DNA from: CAZTDU01 sp050248795
Lineage (GTDB): Bacteria > Pseudomonadota > Gammaproteobacteria > Burkholderiales > SG8-39
DNA length: 64,000 bases
Assembly: GCA_050248795.1 (NCBI GenBank)
Contig: JBFWRS010000002.1
Coordinates: 76,606 to 140,605, forward strand
Direction of reading: 5' to 3'
In this document: in pieces, positions 25,546 to 33,091 of the stretch
Layout: each line of letters starts with the position of its first letter
Numbering within the stretch: the stretch's first letter is position 1
Notes under the pieces: generated by a model
What the model saw: only the letters and a program-made list of their open reading frames with translations
What the model was told of the DNA's origin: nothing
Database searches by the model: none
Position numbers and translations under genes: made by a program

Positions 25546-28412
25546 CTGCGTGCCCCCTTGCCTGCGGCATAGGCCTGCCAGCGGAGCGGGCTCGCGCGCG
25601 TACCCGCAAGCGCGCCCACCGCCTGTGCCATCGGCGCGACCTCCTGCGGCTCGTCCGCCGCTGCCGGGTAGATGCGCACGCGCACGTCGTACCAGCCGGC
25701 CTGTCCGGTGACCGGGTCGGAATTGGAGATGCGCGCGCCATCGCGCCCCGGCAGCTCGTCGCTTATCAGGTGGTTCAGCAGGAAGCCGCGCTTCGCCTCG
25801 TTGGCGTCGGGCGTGAGGCCCCAGGCGCCGGGCGCCTTGCCGATCGCGTTCCAGGTCCATACGGTGCCGGGCTCGACCGCCTCGGAATGGCGGCACATGC
25901 AGCGCACCCTGCCCCACGGCGACTCGACCCAGATCCAGCCGCCATCCTCGATGCCCCTGGCGCGCGCGAGCGCCGAGTTGACGAACAGGTAGTTGTGCGC
26001 GTGTATCTGCCGCAGCCAGGCGTTCTGCGAGTCCCAGGAGTGGTACATGGCCATCGGCCGCTGCGTGACCGCGGCCAGCGGAAAGCGCTCGGCGTCGGTG
26101 GCCTGCATCTCGAGCGGCGGGCTATAGAACGGCAGCGGGTCGCAATGCTCGGCAAGCCTCGCCGCATGGCGCTGCGGCGGCTTGCGCCCGGGCCACCTGC
26201 CTTCGCCGGCGAGGCGGAATTTCTGCAGGACCTCGGAGTACAGCTGGATCACGATCGGGTCGCCGAAGCGCCGCAGGCGCGCGCGCTGCGCCCATTCGGC
26301 GTAGCCGCGGTTCCAGTTGCGCATGTACTGGTAGGACGGTGCCATGCGCAGGTGGTGCACGCAGTTGTTTGCCGCGTACATCTCCCACTGCCGCGGATTC
26401 GGCTCGCCGCGCATGGTCTTCTCGCCGCCGGTGCCGCGCCAGCCGGAGAGGAAGCCGATGCCGGAGCCGGGTTCGGTCTCGAAGTTGACGATGAAATCCG
26501 GGTAGTCGCGGTACTTGCGGCTGCCGTCCGGGCGCACGAACGCCGGCAGCCCGAGCCGCGACGCCAGTTCGATCAGCACTTCCTGGAACGGCTTGCACTC
26601 GCCGGTCGGCGGCACCACCGGCACGCGCACGGCGTCCACCGGGCCATCGAATTCTGAGATCGGCCGATCCAGCAGCGACATGACGTCATGGCGCTCGAGG
26701 TACGTCGTGTCCGGCAGCACCAGGTCGGCGAAGCCGGCGGTTTCCGACTGGAACGCGTCGCACACCACGAGAAAGGGAATGCGGTACTCGCCGTCATCTG
26801 CGCGGTCGGTGAGCATGCGCCGCGCCTCCATGGTGCCCATGCTGGAATTCCACGCCATGTTCGCCATGAAGATCATCAGCGTGTCGAGCGGGTACGGGTC
26901 GCCGCGCCACGCATTGACGATGACGTTGTGCATCATGCCGTGCACCGACAGCGGGTACTCCCACGAGAACGCCTTGTCTATGCGCACCGGCTCGCCCGCC
27001 GCATCGACGAAAAGGTCGTCCGGCGAACCCGGCCAGCCCATTGCCAGGCCCGCGAGCGGCTTGCCGGGCTGGATCGCCTCGGGGCCGCGCGGCGTCTTCG
27101 CCGCGGGCGGGATCGCACGCGGAAACGGCGCCTTGTGGCGGAAACCGCCCGGCCGGTCGATGGTGCCGAGCAGGCTCATCAGGATGGCGAGCGCGCGGAT
27201 GGTCTGGAAGCCGTTGGAATGCGCGGCAAGGCCACGCATCGCATGGAAGGCAACCGGATTGCCGGTAACCGATTCGTGCTCGCGGCCCCAGGAATCGGTC
27301 CACGCGATCGGCAGCTCGATCTTCTGGTCGCGCGCGACGACGCCAAGTTCATGCGCCAGCCGGCGAATGGTCGCCGCCGGCACGCCGCATACGCCTTCCG
27401 CCCACTCGGGCGTGTAGCGCGCGGCGCGGTCCGCAAGCAGCTGGAACGCGGGCTTCACCGGCGTACCGTCCTCGAGCGTGAAGCTGCCGAACAGCGCCGG
27501 GTCGGCGCCTTCGGTGTGCGTGGGCACGGCGCAGTCGCCGTGCCGGTCCCACCACAGCTGGTTGTGCGCCATGCCCTCCTCCGGCGAGGGCTCGGTGCCG
27601 TCGGTGGCGAGCAGGCCGTGCAGCGCCGATCCGGCGTCCAGGTTCACCAGGTGGCCGGCGTTCGAGTAGCGCGCGAGGAAGTCGCGGTCGTAAAGGCCGC
27701 GCGCGATCAGTTCATGGATGATCGCCAGCAGCAGCGCACCGTCGGTGCCGGGCCGGATCGGCACCCATTCGTCGGCAATCGCGGAATAGCCGGTGCGCAC
27801 CGGATTCACCGAGATGAAGCGTCCGCCGCGCCGCTTGAACTTCGAGATCGCGATCTTCAGCGGGTTCGAGTGATGGTCCTCCGCGGTGCCGATCATCACG
27901 AACACGCGCGCGCGATCGAGGTCGGGCCCGCCGAACTCCCAGAACGAGCCGCCGATGGTGTAGATCATCCCCGCTGCCATGTTCACCGAGCAGAAACCGC
28001 CGTGCGCGGCGTAGTTCGGCGTGCCGAACTGGCGCGCGAACAGCCCGGTGAGCGCCTGCATCTGGTCGCGCCCGGTGAACAGCGCAAAGCGCTTGGGGTC
28101 GGTGGCGCGGATGCCGGCAAGCCTCTTTTCCAGGATCGCGAACGCCTCGTCCCAGGAAATCGGGTCGTAGATACCGGCGCCGCGCTCGCTGCCCGCGCGG
28201 CGCAGCAAGGGGCGCGTCAGGCGCGCCGGCGAGTACTGCTTCATGATTCCCGACGACCCCTTGGCACACAGCACGCCCTGGTTGAGCGGATGCTCGGGAT
28301 TGCCTTCGATGTAGCGCACCTGCCCGTCGCGCAGGTGCACGCGTATGCCGCAGCGGCAGGCGCACATGTAGCAGGTGCTGGTCCTGATGGTGGTCTCGGC
28401 GCCGGTACGCAT
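25542..28412 (-). CDS. soeA: SoeA-like molybdopterin oxidoreductase, catalytic subunit
   Basis: 956 residues. N-terminal [4Fe-4S] motif CYMCACRC (C-x2-C-x3-C) with the fourth Cys in GVLCAKGSSG. The region NYAAHGGFCSVNMAAG offers a Cys as likely Mo ligand, and the C-terminal molydop-binding domain includes NSALARARGIEDGGWIWVES. No twin-arginine signal precedes the cluster, so the enzyme should be cytoplasmic, as in SoeABC sulfite dehydrogenase; periplasmic DMSO, polysulfide and thiosulfate reductases carry one. Start chosen as the ATG at 28410-28412; a GTG at 28443-28445 is possible. Substrate sulfite is inferred. Confidence 0.88.
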   Translation of the reverse strand: MRTGAETTIRTSTCYMCACRCGIRVHLRDGQVRYIEGNPEHPLNQGVLCAKGSSGIMKQYSPARLTRPLLRRAGSERGAGIYDPISWDEAFAILEKRLAGIRATDPKRFALFTGRDQMQALTGLFARQFGTPNYAAHGGFCSVNMAAGMIYTIGGSFWEFGGPDLDRARVFVMIGTAEDHHSNPLKIAISKFKRRGGRFISVNPVRTGYSAIADEWVPIRPGTDGALLLAIIHELIARGLYDRDFLARYSNAGHLVNLDAGSALHGLLATDGTEPSPEEGMAHNQLWWDRHGDCAVPTHTEGADPALFGSFTLEDGTPVKPAFQLLADRAARYTPEWAEGVCGVPAATIRRLAHELGVVARDQKIELPIAWTDSWGREHESVTGNPVAFHAMRGLAAHSNGFQTIRALAILMSLLGTIDRPGGFRHKAPFPRAIPPAAKTPRGPEAIQPGKPLAGLAMGWPGSPDDLFVDAAGEPVRIDKAFSWEYPLSVHGMMHNVIVNAWRGDPYPLDTLMIFMANMAWNSSMGTMEARRMLTDRADDGEYRIPFLVVCDAFQSETAGFADLVLPDTTYLERHDVMSLLDRPISEFDGPVDAVRVPVVPPTGECKPFQEVLIELASRLGLPAFVRPDGSRKYRDYPDFIVNFETEPGSGIGFLSGWRGTGGEKTMRGEPNPRQWEMYAANNCVHHLRMAPSYQYMRNWNRGYAEWAQRARLRRFGDPIVIQLYSEVLQKFRLAGEGRWPGRKPPQRHAARLAEHCDPLPFYSPPLEMQATDAERFPLAAVTQRPMAMYHSWDSQNAWLRQIHAHNYLFVNSALARARGIEDGGWIWVESPWGRVRCMCRHSEAVEPGTVWTWNAIGKAPGAWGLTPDANEAKRGFLLNHLISDELPGRDGARISNSDPVTGQAGWYDVRVRIYPAAADEPQEVAPMAQAVGALAGTRASPLRWQAYAAGKGARR

Positions 28413-28470
28413 CGCCGGGCGATTGTTCGCGCTTCGCGCCGACACCGCCAACGAAACGTCCTGATCGACC

Positions 28471-28499
28471 CATAAGTAGGCCACAATATCCTGCTTATG
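28471..28499. promoter_or_regulatory. Inverted repeat between soeA and the PuuD-like gene
   Basis: CATAAG at 28471-28476 and CTTATG at 28494-28499 form a 6-base inverted repeat around an AT-richer centre, in the 183-base divergent space between soeA and the membrane protein gene. This could be an operator for a sulfur or redox regulator. It is a weak signal: six-base arms can occur by chance. Confidence 0.3.
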
Positions 28500-28595
28500 A
28501 TAAAGGCCAAGCGGGTGAAACGCCTGTCCGCTCCGGGGCTTGCACAAACTCCCTATGCTAGACTCGGCGCCGCTGTCTTCTTGAGGAACCCGACC

Positions 28596-29180
28596 ATGGC
28601 TTCGATCTTCCAGTCCCTCGGCCGCACCATAGCGGCCGGTGTAGTTCTCGTTATCATCCTCATGGGCATCGCCGGCAAATTCGGCGCCCTGGGCGAGCAC
28701 ACCTACTGGGCATTCATCATGCGCTGGCTGCACGTCATTTCCGGCGTCATGTGGATCGGCCTGCTGTGGTACTTCAACTTCGTGCAGATCCCGTCGATGC
28801 CGAAGATCCCGGACGAACAGAAGCCCGCGATCGGCAAGGTAATCGCCCCGGAGGCGCTGTTCTGGTTCCGCTGGGCTGCGCTCGCCACGATCGTCACCGG
28901 CCTGCTGCTCGCCGGCATGAACGGCTACCTCGGCGCCGCGCTGAGCCTGGCCAAGCCCTTCCATGCCATCGGCCTGGGCATGTGGCTCGGCCTGATCATG
29001 GCGTTCAATGTCTGGTTCATCATCTGGCCCAACCAGAAGAAGGCGCTGGGCATGGTGCAGGTCGAGGCCGACGCGAAGGCCAAGGCCGCGCGCATGGCCA
29101 TGCTGACCTCGCGCGCCAACACCATGCTGTCCATCCCGATGCTCTATTGCATGGTGGCGCAGCAGAACGCCGGCCTGTAG
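28596..29180 (+). CDS. PuuD N-terminal-like membrane protein
   Basis: 194 residues with about five helices. Strings such as YWAFIMRWLHVISGVMWIGLLWYFNFVQIP and FRWAALATIVTGLLLAG match the membrane domain found at the N-terminus of bacterial urate oxidase PuuD and in stand-alone paralogues; the His of RWLHVISG may be a heme ligand. The C-terminal cytochrome c domain of PuuD is absent. The ATG at 28596 is chosen because GAGGAA lies nine bases upstream; the frame opens earlier at 28497 without a binding site. Function unknown. Confidence 0.75.
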   Translation: MASIFQSLGRTIAAGVVLVIILMGIAGKFGALGEHTYWAFIMRWLHVISGVMWIGLLWYFNFVQIPSMPKIPDEQKPAIGKVIAPEALFWFRWAALATIVTGLLLAGMNGYLGAALSLAKPFHAIGLGMWLGLIMAFNVWFIIWPNQKKALGMVQVEADAKAKAARMAMLTSRANTMLSIPMLYCMVAQQNAGL

Positions 29181-29202
29181 CGCAGGCCGCCGCACAGGGC
29201 AA

Positions 29203-29262
29203 TCCGGAACGGGGCTTCGGCCCCGCCGGTCACGAACGGGGCTTCGGCCCCGTTTTGCTTTT
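29203..29262 (+). terminator. Tandem duplicated hairpins, the second a Rho-independent terminator
   Basis: GAACGGGGCTTCGGCCCCG occurs twice, at 29207-29225 and 29234-29252, 27 bases apart. Each copy folds as a 6 to 8 base-pair stem with a UUCG tetraloop. Only the second is followed by a T-rich run (29253-29260), so it is the functional intrinsic terminator for the plus-strand gene. The first looks like a duplicate lacking the T tract. Confidence 0.85.
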
Positions 29263-29276
29263 CGGCGGCTGCCTGA

Positions 29277-30074
29277 TCAAGCCGATTTCGACCGCGTCGC
29301 GCGCGCGCTGTCGAGGAACTCGGCCAGGATCGGCGAGCAGTCGAGCAGGTCGCGGCCGCCGTTGTCGTGGAACTCGGGGTGCCATTGCACGCCGACCACG
29401 TAGCTCGAACCGTTCCAGCGCACCGCCTCCACCACGCCGTCCGGCACCGAGGTCGCCTCGACCACGAGCCCTCGCCCCAGCCGGTTGAGCGCCTGATGGT
29501 GTATCGAAGTGACCAGCCCGCCCGTGGACATTGCGTAAAGGCGCCCGAGCCCCGAGCCCGGCACGAACGCGACATCGTGGGTATGGGCGTCGTACGCCTT
29601 CCAGTCCACGTGCGGCTGCGTGCCCGGGATCTGCTGCGCGATGTCCTGCCACAGCGAGCCGCCGAGCGCGACATTGATCAGCTGGATGCCGCGGCAGATG
29701 CCGAGCACCGGCTTGCGCTGGATCACGCACTCCCAGAACAGTTCGATCTCGTACTGGTCGCGCGCGCGATCGCCGCTCCACTCCGGGCGCAGGGCCTCCT
29801 CGCCGTAGCTCTTCGGGCTGACGTCAGCGCCGCCCTGAAACACCAGCCCGTCCAGCGCCTGGACGTAGTGGCGCATGCTCACCGCGGCACGCGACAGCGT
29901 CGCACCGGTTTCCGTGGTCGGCACCATCAGCGCGAGCGCGCCGTGAGACATGATCCAGTGGGCCACCGACTGCTCGAGGTACTGCAGGGTCTTGCCCCGG
30001 AAGCCCAGTTCCGCCGGGGGATCGTGCAGCAGCCGCGCCGAGAGCCCGATGCGAAGTGGTGCGTCGTCGCTCAT
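29277..30074 (-). CDS. Class I amidotransferase-like hydrolase (peptidase C26 family)
   Basis: 265 residues. Catalytic triad visible: Cys127 in PVLGICRGIQLINVALGG, and His232 with Glu234 in GVQWHPEFH. It resembles the gamma-glutamyl-GABA hydrolase PuuD and related C26 peptidases that cut gamma-glutamyl bonds. The start overlaps the stop of the ligase gene as ATGA, so the two are co-translated. Together with the ligase and antiporter it suggests synthesis and breakdown of a gamma-glutamyl compound; the substrate is unknown. Confidence 0.88.
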   Translation of the reverse strand: MSDDAPLRIGLSARLLHDPPAELGFRGKTLQYLEQSVAHWIMSHGALALMVPTTETGATLSRAAVSMRHYVQALDGLVFQGGADVSPKSYGEEALRPEWSGDRARDQYEIELFWECVIQRKPVLGICRGIQLINVALGGSLWQDIAQQIPGTQPHVDWKAYDAHTHDVAFVPGSGLGRLYAMSTGGLVTSIHHQALNRLGRGLVVEATSVPDGVVEAVRWNGSSYVVGVQWHPEFHDNGGRDLLDCSPILAEFLDSARATRSKSA

Positions 30075-31189
30075 CCGCCGCCGCGGAAACGCTCCGCCTG
30101 GCGCCAGACCAGGTCCGGCAGCGAACCGTTGCCTGCATATGCCTTGCGCATCCAGCGCGCGTCGTTGCCGTCGCGCGCGATCGCGGCGATCAGCGCGAGC
30201 GGCTCTTCGGCCTGCAATTCGCGCGCATGCACCTCGACCGCGGCAAGCGTGGTGAGTATGTCCTCGCCGATGCCGCGGCGCGTTGCCGCCACCGCGTCCA
30301 GCGTCTCGCCGTCGATGCCGAAGCGGCAGGCCTGGAAGCGGTTGTACGTGTACGCGAGATAGACATCCTCGGTCAGCGGGTGCGGCCGCTCGACCAGCAG
30401 CCAGCGGCACAGCACCTGCGCGTAAGCCGCAAGCGCGGCGGCCCGTTCGACTTCCAGCGGCGTGTCGCAGACGCGGATCTCGATGGTGCCGTACTCGGGC
30501 TTGGGCCGGACGTCCCAGTAGAAGTCCTTCATATTCTCGACGACGCCCGCGGCGCGCATCTTGGCGAAGTAGTCCTCGAAGCTGGACCACTTCAGCAGGA
30601 AAGGCGCGCGGCCGGACAGCGGAAACGCGAACACCGCGTTCAGGCGCGACGAATCGAAGGCGGTATCGACGCCCTGGTAGTAGGGCGATGCTGCAGACAG
30701 CGCGATGAAATGCGGGATGTAGCGCGCCAACGAGTGCAGCAGGTACAGCGCGTCGTCGCCATTGGCGCAACCGACGTGTATGTGCTGGCCGAACACGGTG
30801 AACTGCTTGGCAAGGTAGCCATAGAGCTGCGAAATCTGGTGGAAGCGCGGCCGGTCGACGATCTGGCGCTCGGACCAGTGCTGGAACGGGTGTGCGCCCC
30901 CGCCCGCAACGACGACGTTCAGCCGGTCGGCCGCCTGGACCAGCGCATCGCGCGTGCCCTGCAGCTCCGCAAGCAGCGGCGCGTGCCGCTCGTGCACCGC
31001 GGTGCTGATCTCGATCATGCTCTCGGTGATCTCGGGCTTGATGTCGCCGGGGTGCGGCGCCTTTGCCAGCAGCGCAAGCAGGTCGCTGGCCGAGATCGCC
31101 AGGTCGCAGTCGCGCCTGCGTATCAGTTGCAGCTCGAGCTCGGTGCCGAGGGTGAGCGCGGCCGATCTGGCGAAACCCAGGGGATCCAT
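30071..31189 (-). CDS. GCS2/YbdK-family carboxylate-amine ligase
   Basis: 372 residues of the glutamate-cysteine ligase 2 family: LGTELELQLI at the nucleotide/metal site, the long HIHVGCANGDDALYLLHSLARY, SSRLNAVFAFPLSGRAPFL and YGTIEIRVCDTPLEVERA. These enzymes join an amino acid to a carboxylate (often glutamate) using ATP. E. coli YbdK has weak glutamate-cysteine ligase activity. It sits in an operon between a cation antiporter and a C26 amidotransferase. A plain glutathione role is possible but the operon context points to a different gamma-glutamyl product. Confidence 0.9.
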   Translation of the reverse strand: MDPLGFARSAALTLGTELELQLIRRRDCDLAISASDLLALLAKAPHPGDIKPEITESMIEISTAVHERHAPLLAELQGTRDALVQAADRLNVVVAGGGAHPFQHWSERQIVDRPRFHQISQLYGYLAKQFTVFGQHIHVGCANGDDALYLLHSLARYIPHFIALSAASPYYQGVDTAFDSSRLNAVFAFPLSGRAPFLLKWSSFEDYFAKMRAAGVVENMKDFYWDVRPKPEYGTIEIRVCDTPLEVERAAALAAYAQVLCRWLLVERPHPLTEDVYLAYTYNRFQACRFGIDGETLDAVAATRRGIGEDILTTLAAVEVHARELQAEEPLALIAAIARDGNDARWMRKAYAGNGSLPDLVWRQAERFRGGG

Positions 31190-31190
31190 G

Positions 31191-32372
31191 TCAGGCCTTT
31201 CCGCTCTCGGCAGCTTCGCCGGAGCGCACCAGCGCGAAGTGCGCCACCAGCGGCCCGAGCAGCTCTAGCATCACCACTGCGGAAACGATCACGGTGGCGA
31301 GCTGCTGCCCCAGTTGTGGTACCAGCTCCGCCGCGTCTCGAACCAGCAGCAGCACGACCGCCGACATCGGCATCAGCGCGAGGCTGAGCAGCGACGCCTT
31401 GCGCAGCGCAAGGCCGGACATGCGTGCGAACAGCATCACCGCGACCCATTTTCCGGCATAGCGGGCGGCGACCAGCGCGGCGCCCGCGAGCGCGCCCGCC
31501 GGCAGCAGGGCAAAGTCCAGGCTCGCGGCGGTCAGAGCAAACAGGGACATGATCGCGATGTCGCCGATCCGTCCGAAGCGCAGTGACACGAACAGCCGCC
31601 TCGAGTCGAACGCCCGGCACATGACGCCGTAGGCCAGCACGACCAGGACGACATACAGGCCGAACTCGTGCGCCAGGGACACCGACAGCACGACGACCGC
31701 AATCACGCAGATGAGTTGTGCATCGCTGCTGCGCCCGAGCAGGCGCAACAGGCCGAGCGTCGCCAGTGTCGCGGCACCGGCGAAGCCGAGAGAGCCGAAG
31801 ATCGTGTAGAGCGGCCGCCAGATCATGTCCTGCCATTCCGCCGAGTGCTGGTGCAGCATGCGGTTCAGCAGCACGCCGGCGACGACGAAGGCGTAGGCGC
31901 AGTTGAGCGCGGTCAGCAGCAGCGCGCGCTCGGTCACCTGGCCGTGGGCCCGCAGGTCGTTCGACAGCGTCAGCACGACCGCCGGCGCGGTGGCCATGCC
32001 GATCGCGGCGGCGGTCGCAGCCACCAGCGGCGGCGCGTCCAGCAGCCACAGCACGCCGTAGATCGCGGCGAATGTCAACGCGCTCTCGAGCACGCTGGTC
32101 GCGAGCAGCCAGGGGTTGCGGCGCAGCCAGCCCAGATCCACGCGCTGCCCCAGCTCGAACAGCACCAGCGCCACCGCGATCTCGACGATGCCGCGCAACT
32201 GCGGCAGCCGCGCCTCGTCGAGGACGCCGGCTACCGCGGGGCCCAGCACCACGCCGGCTGCAATCCAGCCGAGCAGGCGCGGCAGCCGCAGCACGCGCGA
32301 AAAGAGCTCTCCGGCGAGATTCGCCAGCAGCACCACGAGCGCGAACCATGCAAGGTTGTCAAAGCCGGTCAT
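31191..32372 (-). CDS. CPA2-type cation/proton antiporter
   Basis: 393 residues, almost entirely membrane (about 12 helices) with RLPRLLGWIAAGVVLGP at the start as in KefB/KefC and other CPA2 proteins, and an acidic segment LVLFELGQRVDLGW. It ends after the last helix and lacks the cytosolic TrkA-N/RCK domain that glutathione gates in KefB/C. It is the first gene of the three-gene operon; one base separates its stop from the ligase ATG. Likely Na+ or K+ for H+ exchange; specificity cannot be told. Confidence 0.87.
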   Translation of the reverse strand: MTGFDNLAWFALVVLLANLAGELFSRVLRLPRLLGWIAAGVVLGPAVAGVLDEARLPQLRGIVEIAVALVLFELGQRVDLGWLRRNPWLLATSVLESALTFAAIYGVLWLLDAPPLVAATAAAIGMATAPAVVLTLSNDLRAHGQVTERALLLTALNCAYAFVVAGVLLNRMLHQHSAEWQDMIWRPLYTIFGSLGFAGAATLATLGLLRLLGRSSDAQLICVIAVVVLSVSLAHEFGLYVVLVVLAYGVMCRAFDSRRLFVSLRFGRIGDIAIMSLFALTAASLDFALLPAGALAGAALVAARYAGKWVAVMLFARMSGLALRKASLLSLALMPMSAVVLLLVRDAAELVPQLGQQLATVIVSAVVMLELLGPLVAHFALVRSGEAAESGKA

Positions 32373-32500
32373 GTACCTCCATCGTCGACCGCGACCAGCA
32401 GCGCCCGGATGCCGCGTCCGGGACGCCGGTCAGCTGTAGCTCGCCTGGATGCCGCGATTATAGGTCGGGCAGCGCGCGGGTGCCGGTAGCGCGCGGTACT

Positions 32501-33091
32501 TCAGTACTTGACCGTGCAGCCGTAGGCCGTCGTCCTCGCGGTCGTCACCGGCTTTCCGGCCATCGCCTCGTCGAGCGCCGCGCGCACGTAATTCCGCGCC
32601 GTCTTCACGTCCGCAGGATTGGTGGAGCGCTTGTCGTCGATGGCGCCGGCGTACACCAGCTTGCCGGCAGGATCGATGACATACATGTGCGGCGTGGTGC
32701 GCGCGTCATACGAGCGGCCTGCCTTTCCCTGCTCGTCCATCAGCACCGCGCGGGGAGCGCCGCCTTTCTGTTTCATCCAGTCGCCCAGTTCGCGGGGCTG
32801 AAGGTAATCCGGATGCGAGGGCTTGGTCGAATTGACCGAAAGCCATACCACATCCTTCGCGCCGTACTGCTTCTGCAGGCCCTGCATGTTGTTGCTGTCG
32901 TAGTGCTTCTGCACGTAGGGGCAGCCGGGATTGACCCACTCGAGCACCACCCACTTGCCCCTGTGATCGGAAAGCTTCACCGGCTTGCCGTCGGTGCCGG
33001 GCAGCGTGAACTCCGGCGCCATCTGGCCGGGGGCGGCGGCAAGCGCATGGGTGGAAACGAACGCGGATACGAGGACCAGGGTGCGCAGCAT
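32501..33091 (-). CDS. Secreted redoxin (AhpC/TSA-like)
   Basis: 196 residues with a signal peptide (cleavage near ALA-AA at about 19) and a thioredoxin-fold redoxin domain: MAPEFTLPGTDGKPVKLSDHRG, WVNPGCPYVQKHYDS and TPHMYVIDPAG. The active site is GCPYV, with one Cys instead of CxxC; another Cys is at the C-terminus (YGCTVKY). The ATG directly follows the dsbD-like stop, so it is probably reduced by that membrane protein in the periplasm. Confidence 0.88.
   Translation of the reverse strand: MLRTLVLVSAFVSTHALAAAPGQMAPEFTLPGTDGKPVKLSDHRGKWVVLEWVNPGCPYVQKHYDSNNMQGLQKQYGAKDVVWLSVNSTKPSHPDYLQPRELGDWMKQKGGAPRAVLMDEQGKAGRSYDARTTPHMYVIDPAGKLVYAGAIDDKRSTNPADVKTARNYVRAALDEAMAGKPVTTARTTAYGCTVKY

Noticed and set aside
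28497..28595. Longer N-terminus of the PuuD-like membrane protein
   Set aside because: The upstream ATG has no binding site, while GAGGAA sits at the right distance from 28596.
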